64,000 nucleotides of DNA, from contig CM046354.1 of assembly GCA_025403435.1 (NCBI GenBank), positions 16,289,836-16,353,835 of the forward strand, written 5' to 3'. The translations under genes and the position numbers were made by a program. Within the stretch, counting starts at the first letter, position 1; every line of letters starts with the position of its first letter. Positions 56,807-64,000 of this stretch are shown here, in pieces. The stretch comes from Artocarpus heterophyllus. Lineage: Eukaryota; Streptophyta; Magnoliopsida; Rosales; Moraceae. The notes below the pieces were generated by a model. The model ran no database searches. It was not told the DNA's origin and saw only the letters and a program-made list of their open reading frames with translations.

Positions 56807-57226
56807 TTAAACGCGCGTTTTGGATGGGAGGCTCGACCCCCGAGTGGGTCCCTACTCAGGGAGAGACCTCGGCTTGGGTGGTGGCTCCCTTCTACGTATT
56901 ATGGGCGAGAGGGTCCCTGCTCGGAAGAGAGACCCAGCTCAGATTTTGCCTCTAGTAAAGGAGCGTGTTCCTCAGGAGTTGAACCCGTATCCTCTTGAAT
57001 AAGAGGGTCTTATGATGTTCTCTTGGTACCAATCCATCAAATTGGATGGATTGGTACCTAGGGGAAGCCCTAAGATCCTCTTATTCAAGAGGATACAGGT
57101 TTAACTCCCAGGGGACGCGTTCCCCCAATGGGAGGCAAATCCGCGTGGAGGCTTCTTGAGCAGCCTCCTTGGCAATACGTTCGAGGTGCCTGCCAGGCTT
57201 CGGCTGGGGATCTCAACACCTCAACA
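56807..57226. mobile_element. GC-rich foldback family: module-carrying copy B5
   Basis: Starts TTAAACGCGCGTTTT, then carries the extra module (CCCCCGAGTGGGTCCCTACTC through GAGAGACCCAGCTCAG) also seen at 15833-16010, then a central palindrome around CCATCAAATTGGATGG and a right arm to CTCAACACCTCAACA. Confidence 0.82.
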
Positions 57227-57445
57227 TCTATAAATAGAGAGGATAAAATAAAGTTCTATATGGATGGGCTTTCTAAGGAGAACTTGGATGACCTCTATAC
57301 TTCTCTTCAAGATCACCCTAATGGATATGTTCAAGGTGCCATCTTTAAACTCTGGCTTAAATTCCATGCAGAAAGACAACATCTCAAGAATATGGTATTT
57401 CAAGATTCTACTTGCAAAATCACAAGAAAATTGGATGGAGAATAA
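57227..57445 (+). CDS. Unrecognised coding-like fragment next to the foldback cluster
   Basis: An open segment ending at TAA 57443-57445 encodes a peptide with FYMDGLSKENLDDLYTSL and LWLKFHAERQHL. The composition is protein-like, not low-complexity. It starts immediately after the foldback end, so its 5' part may have been displaced by that insertion. I do not recognise the family; it may be an exon or retroelement fragment. Confidence 0.25.
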   Translation, partial: SINREDKIKFYMDGLSKENLDDLYTSLQDHPNGYVQGAIFKLWLKFHAERQHLKNMVFQDSTCKITRKLDGE

Positions 57446-57615
57446 GTCATCACTCTATAAAGGTTGTTTAGTCTTTGTTTGTTTGAAATTGTTTCAGTTG
57501 ATGTTCAATAATCTATGTCTTTCTTTTACTCAGAATGTTTGCCTTTGTGTTCGAAATAATTGTGATTATTAGATTGACACAGTAAGTGTTAGTGCCTCAT
57601 TTAATTTATGGTTTT

Positions 57616-57652
<37 letters not shown>

Positions 57653-58120
57653 AAATATATTATCCTGTCAAACACATCACATGCGGTACTACAACATGCT
57701 TAAATTTTTGAAACTCATCTAGATATCTTAAAACTTGTGTCTCAAATTTCAAAAGTTCTACAGTAGTTTGTTGTTTATATTGATTTTCTAGATTCAGTGT
57801 ACATTTGTCAAAAGGTCTACAGTTGTGACATAGTGTCGTCTATCAAACCATTCTCAATTGTCAAAAATTATACAGTTGGAGTCTAATCTTTTTCAAAAAG
57901 TAAATCAGACTTTCCATAAACTATCAATTGCTTTTTCTTACTTTCTTACCTGTACAACATTTTGTTTAGACCTTTGGATTTCCTTTTCATTACCTACTTG
58001 TCTGTCTCTTTAGACCTTTTGCATATCTTTCATCTTTAAAATCTCATGTGGAAAACCTAAGTCTAAATAGAGTACACATAAAGCAATCACTCATACAAAT
58101 CAAATATATCTACCTCCCAA
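57446..58120. other. Intergenic, no gene seen, with an (AT)n run
   Basis: Contains (AT)n at about 57621-57650. No coding signal upstream of the LOG-like pseudogene. Confidence 0.4.
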
Positions 58121-58695
58121 TCCACCAAGAAAATAAAAAATGTCTGTGTCTTTTATGGTTCCAGCCCAAGAAAGGATGAAGTCTACCTAGAAGCCGCAGG
58201 ACACTTAGGGCAAGCATTAGCATGCATGAAGATTAACCTAACCTATGGGGGTGATAGTTTAGAATTAATGGGAAATATGGCAATAGCAGCTAAGTCGGGT
58301 GGTGTCGAAGTCCTGGGATTATTCCTCGACTCCTAGCTGAGGGGAAACTTTGTGGAAAAACAATGCGTAGGGAGAAAAGAGTTTTGGACATCCTTGAACG
58401 TCATAAAACCATGATTGATAGTTTTGATGCTTTTATAGCATTACCTGATGATTTAGGTACCCTTGAGGAAATATTCGTAGTTACTAGTAGGAATTTATTA
58501 GGCATTCACTTCAAACCTTTGGGACTTTTAAATGTAAATGGTTTTTATGATGGTCTTTTAAAATTTCTAGATTATACTGTAGAAGAAAACTTTATTGTAG
58601 AATCAGGGGGACAAATTTTTGCAACTACTTCAATAGTTGGGGAATTACTAAATAAGATTCAAATCATCCATCCAGAGTTTGATATCCAAGCTTGA
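58121..58695 (+). pseudogene. LOG-like cytokinin riboside 5'-monophosphate phosphoribohydrolase, frameshifted
   Basis: LOG enzymes release active cytokinin bases from their nucleotides in the cytosol. The first frame (from about 58121) reads VCVFYGSSPRKDE, LGQALA, LTYGGDSLELMGN and GGVEVLG; at about 58318 the LOG-like reading moves to another frame (IIPRLLAEG, GKTM) and continues from ATG 58363 to TGA 58693-58695 with ERHKTMIDSFDAFIALP, LGTLEEIF, KPLGLLNVNGFYDGLL and a family-like C-terminus. The net shift is one base lost or two gained. The catalytic PGGxGTxxE motif reads PDDLGTLEE, so both glycines are gone, and the earlier YGGGSxGLMG reads YGGDSLELMG. There is no clear start codon in the first frame and no intron in the readable part, whereas plant LOG genes usually have introns; a retrocopy is possible (inference). 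Confidence 0.82.
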
Positions 58696-59695
58696 ATAGG
58701 AGAAGGAAAGCTCAGAGCGGCCATTTGATTTGAATCTCCATATGCAATCTTTTGGCTTTATCCATGGCATGTATATCCGTATTTCGTGTGTCATGAATAA
58801 TTGTTTTTCCCGCACTCTGTATTTCTTATGATATGTTGATGTTAAAACTTTTAGATTCATTAACTTTAATGCCAAGATGGATGGTGATATGAAGTATTTG
58901 ATGCTCTCGAAATGCATCCCATTTTAAGGTCCGATCTTTTGTTTATCAATGTTTTTGCATTCTCTAAGCACACATGATACGGATGGTTGGATATACGGAG
59001 TGCCTTGTACTCTCAAAATGTATCTGTATCATATTTGTAATGTGTAGTATCTCGTTAATGTTTTGTAAAAGTATCAAATTCAATTGTGGTAATACTTTAT
59101 AAAAAATATAAGTACGTTATTTGGGTGAATGTTGGTATCATGAGGGTAGTCATTTAATGAAGAATCTGTCAAGTTTGCTTACAACTACGAGATTCCTTCT
59201 AATATCTCTATGTATGATTTTCAATAGAAGTGCTTGTGTTATATATTTTACGAGTATGTTTAATTTATTAGTTGGAATAAAATCAACCATCTGTGACTTT
59301 TTTTTTACTTAGAAAGAAAAAGGAACCCAAAGATAAGGTATACAAGAAAATTCTTTGGCAATCTCCTTAATGTAATTGTAAATCACGATCTATGGGCAGT
59401 GAAGGACTGAAAAAATGGTATGATCAATATGTGTACTTTTTTTATCAGATTTCTAAGCCATAATACGGTGTTGTAAATTTGAAACCTACTAGAAATACCC
59501 TTGTTGAGGGATTCAATATTTAGAGTAAGGTTGATATCCCAAGCAAATGAATGGAAATATGATAACCCACATTTGGAGACAAACAACACTAAGGGTGTAG
59601 AGTCGAAAGTGGAATCATAACAAAATTGTAATTTTTTACTTGTATTGTTAGATTTGAAACTTCAAAGATGAAATTTCTTCAAGGGGTTAGAGCTA
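58696..59695. other. Intergenic, no gene seen
   Basis: AT-rich sequence after the LOG-like pseudogene. No coding or RNA gene signal, ending at the LTR that begins at 59696. Confidence 0.4.
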
Positions 59696-59747
59696 TGACA
59701 CCCGTAATTTTCCTAACAGGTCTTATGGTAATGAAATTAATTGTTAG

Positions 59748-62662
59748 TGTAATGACCAAGAAAAATTCATTAATAAAACTTAATATTTAATTGGGTTTAA
59801 TTAATGAATTTACCCTTAAAATTGTTATTTTGTAGAAATTGTAACAATGTACAAATAAGTGGTAAATGAATATTATATCACAATTAATTGTAAAATTGTG
59901 ATACAACAAATGGGTAATTAGAATACAAATAAGACATAGAGTCCATAGCGACCCAAGCCAATGTGAAATGGAGGCCAAAGTAGTATAAGTATACTGCTAA
60001 ATGACAACGCAGATATGAGAAACGTTACGTTTGGCCTCCAAAAGTAAACCAAAGGTAAGTAAAATATTTTATACAGTCTAAGGATATGTTTTGCACTGAT
60101 TTTACTACGGCAGTATAAGAAAATGCTGTTCGGTGAAAAATTACACAGTGTAAAATTTTTGGGGCCCACAAAATAGACACCCATTGAATTTCTATTAGGC
60201 CACCAAGCCATGAAAGGTGAGCCAATCAAATTGTGACACTTGGTAACCCAATGGATTACCTTGTGAGTCACCCATGTGGATAAGCTTGCATTTAATGTGA
60301 GATTAAGCTAAAAAAATACCATTTTTCTTCCTTAACTCCCACGGCAACCATTGTTGGACCTTCTCAAAAAATTTTCTCAACCCAAATCTTTGCAAAAATA
60401 ACTCCAAACAAGCTCAAGAGGCAAAATTTAAGAAAGTTCAACAAATTTTAAGGTAAAACCTAAACTTTTTTTCAAGTTTTCAAAGGGATTTTTCATGGTT
60501 AAGGGAGAGGTGGATTCATGGTGTTTTTGCATGAAAAATATCTAGGAAAAAGGATTCAAAGGAGCCTTGAAGGGCAAGAATCACAAAGTTTTCAAGTTGG
60601 GTAAGTTTTGATGTTTAAAGTTTTAAAATTTTGTGATTTTTGTTTTGACTTTTATTTTCTTAAAAAGTATATGGTTTCTTGAGCAAGTTTTTGATTGAAT
60701 TCCATAGAAATATGAATTATGGTGTGATGATATTGTGAAAATTGAGGTTTAAATGTTGAAAATGATAGTTTATATAAAAAGTACTATTTTTGTAATTTTG
60801 GTATTAGTATTGCAAACATAGTGTTGGAGGACGAAAATGACCTAGGAAAAGGTTGAAACTGCTTATACAGTGGCTGGGAGGCAGTTTTGAAATGAATTTT
60901 TACAAAAATGCCCTAAGGACTAAATTGAAAGAAAAAGTTCTTTTTCGGCACAATTGAAAAATGCCCAAAAACACCCCTATACAGTAAGAATTTTGAAAAA
61001 GTTAAAACATAAAAGTTGTAGATCTCGACGAAATTGTTAGGCAACGTGGATGGTTCGTCGAAAATCTCAACCATTTGAAAGATTTTAATTTTTCAAGAAT
61101 TTGTTAAAATTAAAAAAAAATTAAAGGGCAAAAATGTCATTTTCCAAAATGATTTAGGGTATTGTTCTTTAAGTAAAAATGTTCCTTATAAAAAATAAAA
61201 AATTATGGTTTAAAAAGATTAATTTTAGTCCTAGGAGTAAAATTGTCAAAATTTTCAATTCAAAGGTTAAATTGTAAAGTTTTACTGAAATGGGGCATAG
61301 AGATGAAATAAGGAGATCCAACCCATTAGATCATTGTTTTGAAATTAAAACGTGACTATTTTCGTTAGAATAGCGAAATCGAGCTCGAGAAAGTTAGTAG
61401 GCCCGTTAGAGGCAAAATCATCATTTTTCTCGAGTAGACCGAATTGCTCTAAAATGTCCCTAGATGGGGAAAAAGGAATGATTAGATAAACTTCTGCCTT
61501 CGTTAGAAACGATAGGGTAAGGTTGGATTGAAATAAGAAAATCAGAAATTAGTGGAGTTGTATAATTATACAAGTCAATTTATTAATTTACAATCGTTTC
61601 GTAATGAGACATAGAGGAAATAGTGAACTTTGGCTAATAGCTTTGTAATTAGCCAACAGGAACCTAGAAGTCTAGGAGAGAGAAAACCAAAGTTTCTTGC
61701 GCAGTACACGAATCAAGTAAGTTCTCATCCCACCTACAATATGAAATTGTAGGTATAGAATGTGAAATATATATATATGTATACCTGTGTGTATATCAAG
61801 GTGTATACCAGTGTGTATGCTATAACATGAATACCTATAAGTACATTAGTGTATACCTGTGAGTATACAGAATAAATACCTAGGTGTATATTATGATATG
61901 TACCTGTGTGTATACTATGTTAAGTACCTATGTGTACATTATGCCATGTATCTGTATGTATATTAATGTGTACCTGTGTGCTTATAAAGTATGTAACTGT
62001 GTATACTGTATCGTACAAGAGCATTTATGTTTTGTGTATAACATGTGTTTATCACTTCATGCATGGTATGATAACCACAATAAATGGACTGGTAATTATA
62101 TCACCAGAAGTTAAGAAAAGTGTCGTACCGACTCCTGACTTAAGAGGAGTTTAAGGATATAATATGGTCTTGGTGTTACGAAGACTTAAGTGTGCAGTGG
62201 TACGAACACTTAAGCCCTAGTAAGAGATAAGATATAAAAATGATAAAGAATGTTCATAAGTACGCATAATTGAGTCATGCTTTTTATTGATTGTGCATGT
62301 AGGCTACCTTGGGACTTACTAGGCGTAAGCTCATTAAGTGTTTTTTGTTGTAGGTATTCCGACAAGAAGGTCAAAATAATTTCATAGTTGAGCTGACGGA
62401 GGGATGAATAATGTGCAGAATAGGTGTGGATTCCGCCACAGTATGTTTCCGTTGTAGTATATTTAAGCTATTTTGAAATGTAATGTTTAGTAAACAGTAT
62501 TGTAAAAGAAAGGTTGCTGAAGTAAAAATATAGATGTTTGTATTTCGAAAGTTGCTAAAACCAGTATATGTGAAATATTTATTAAAAAAAATTTCTTAAA
62601 TTATTGCCTATAAGTAAGTAAGTAAAAGGTTTATCACAGCCCGAAAAAGACAGGTTGTGACA
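59748..62662 (+). mobile_element. Nested solo LTR of a long-LTR Ty3-type element, 2,915 bp
   Basis: Starts TGTAATGACC and ends GGTTGTGACA, flanked by a perfect 5-bp duplication GTTAG (59743-59747 and 62663-62667). The empty site is visible in the related LTR near 49533 (TTGTTAGTATGCC). Internal phrases are shared with 19004-22874, so both are solo LTRs of one family. A GTGTATAC-type minisatellite stretch lies at about 61785-62000. Confidence 0.85.
61785..62005. repeat. Irregular minisatellite of GTGTATAC/TACCTGTG-type units within the solo LTR
   Basis: Phrases such as ACCTGTGTGTATA, ACCTATAAGTACATTA and ACCTGTGTGCTTATA recur about every 20-40 bp with many substitutions. Open frames across it are repeat artefacts. 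Confidence 0.6.
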
Positions 62663-64000
62663 GTTAGTGTACCAATTAAAAATTTGTTTCATCTAAAATC
62701 TATTTTACAATATTTATTTCTACCTATTTTTAAATTTTCTATTTTAATATATTTATCGAAATGCTCTTGGAACTTCTATTTAATTCTGAAAATGCCATTT
62801 GGCATTATACGTCCAAAAGACTTCGAAGGAGACTCATTCACTTGCCTTGCCCCCCTTAATCATTCTTTCTATTATTTCCATCCACTTTCCCTCTTTCTCA
62901 CGTCTCTCTTTCTTTCTCTGCACCTCTCTTTTATCACTTTTTTCCTTCTCTTTTTCTTCTTCCATGGTGAGACAAACCAGAGAGACCAAAGGAGAACTCA
63001 AGCTAATCTTTCACAAGAGTTCACAAACAACTTCTTACAAGCTCAAGGATCAAGGAGACTTAAACCTTTTCAAGATCAAACCATTGATGTTTATAAATGA
63101 TTATATATTGTTTCTATGCTTAGAAAGTTGTTAGAAAACCAAGAGTTTCTAGGAAAACGACACATAGTTTTTCCCAAGGGAAATTTAATAAAATCAAAGG
63201 CAAATTTTAGATACATGTGAGTTTTGAACCCCCAACCTTAAGGACAAATAAAGGAGACCAAACCACTAAAATAAGGGTGGTTATTTAATAACTTATGTTT
63301 CAAAAATAATAAATAGTTTTCTATAAAGTTTGTAATTTCAAATAATTTTATTTTAATGAATATCAAACTTTTTAATTGTTTTATTTCTAAATATTTTATA
63401 ATCGTATTATTTATTTTAAAAATTCATTTTAATATATTTCGTATCAAAATAAAATTTGTATGTTTTTATTTTATTGTTATTTTATTTATTTCATAATTTA
63501 CTAAAATTAAGTTGGAAAAATTGAAGTTCACAATTTTAAAACATTAATAATTATGTTACACTAATAAAAATAAATGGTAAATTGACATAATTATAAATTA
63601 AGATTTAAGTTAGAGTATGGTTATTTCATACGTTTTAGGATAACGACATATTTGTAGCTTACGTGTTGAGCTTAATTGTGTAAGCTGGAAGTTATCAATG
63701 GTATTTTGCAAAAAGGTAGGGATTCTATTACTCATCTTTAGTGAGGTTTTTATGGAATTAAAATTGGTTGATTTGCAAGGTATATAGATATATATATGTA
63801 TGTTTGTTGAACTGCTATTATATAAGTATCACATATGAGATAATGACACAAACTCGTCCTATATTATACAATGAGGAATAAATTGGTTTGACATGTGTTG
63901 TTATGAATTGAGAAGCATGGTTAGGAAATCTAACTCTATAAATAATAATTGATTATAAAGGAATGGTAAGGCATGAAGAGGGCGACAGTTACATCCTTGG

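Larger units (their letters stand above)
59696..64000 (+). repeat. Long LTR (Ty3-type), split by a nested solo LTR and running off the right edge
   Basis: The left part 59696-59747 starts TGACACCCG and matches 49503-49550. After the 2.9-kb insertion, similarity resumes at 62663 and continues to 64000, corresponding to about 49537-50932 of the other copy, including AACTGCTATTATAT and the ATGGTAAGGC phrase. The remainder lies beyond the window. Confidence 0.75.

Noticed and set aside
55715..57200. Several overlapping frames of 60-136 codons on both strands
   Set aside because: They mirror each other because the DNA is palindromic and GC-rich, and their peptides are repeats of the same element.
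61884..62154. Cys/Tyr-rich frames of about 75 codons
   Set aside because: They translate the degenerate GTGTATAC-type minisatellite inside a solo LTR.
1..64000. CRISPR array, rRNA or bacterial operon
   Set aside because: No regularly spaced direct repeats with unique spacers, no rRNA-like sequence and no operon structure are present; the DNA is plant nuclear.

Overview
This is a stretch of nuclear genome from a flowering plant, most likely a eudicot. The evidence is an AT-rich background, intron-containing plant genes (a GTE-type bromodomain gene), LONELY GUY-like sequence, a chromodomain-bearing Ty3 retrotransposon, a Ty1/copia element, and many hAT/Tourist-like MITEs. There is no bacterial, organellar, rRNA, tRNA or CRISPR signal. 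The species cannot be fixed from the sequence alone.

Protein-coding content is sparse. A small local family of intronless genes for unnamed proteins of about 246 residues (shared 'LSLCDLP' / 'MELSEIRKRQ' blocks) has one partial copy at the left edge (1-591), two intact copies (5651-6391 and 30112-30852) and one eroded relic (about 24781-25030). The best recognised gene is a GTE1/GTE6-type BET transcription regulator with eight coding exons (43864-47535). It has a non-coding leader exon, one GC-AG intron and an apparent frameshift in its first coding exon. A LOG-like cytokinin-activating enzyme gene at 58121-58695 is a pseudogene, with a frameshift and an altered catalytic motif.

Most of the rest is transposon-derived. 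From left to right: a decayed LTR-like stretch with three 117-bp tandem repeats (880-2740); a nearly complete young chromovirus (7208-12943; LTRs differ at 6 of 511 positions; two in-frame stops); MITEs; a minus-strand solo LTR (15035-15620); a GC-rich foldback cluster (15661-16571); a minus-strand copia-type LTR remnant (about 16600-18720); a 3.9-kb solo LTR with a perfect 5-bp target duplication (19004-22874); an 802-bp foldback element (28864-29665); an old, broken Ty1/copia element (33603-41203) carrying nested MITEs; an 866-bp foldback just downstream of the bromodomain gene (48249-49114); a series of long LTRs of Ty3 type (49501-54698); a second cluster of the GC-rich foldback family (55719-57226); and, at the right edge, an LTR (59696-64000) split by a nested 2.9-kb solo LTR with a perfect GTTAG duplication.

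I see no new multi-gene system. The most unusual features are the high-identity GC-rich palindromic family (two clusters about 40 kb apart, with a Pol III B-box-like motif in both arms), the two large AT-rich hairpin elements, and the damaged but otherwise coherent bromodomain and LOG-like genes. All domain and family assignments come from reading the sequence; no database search was run.
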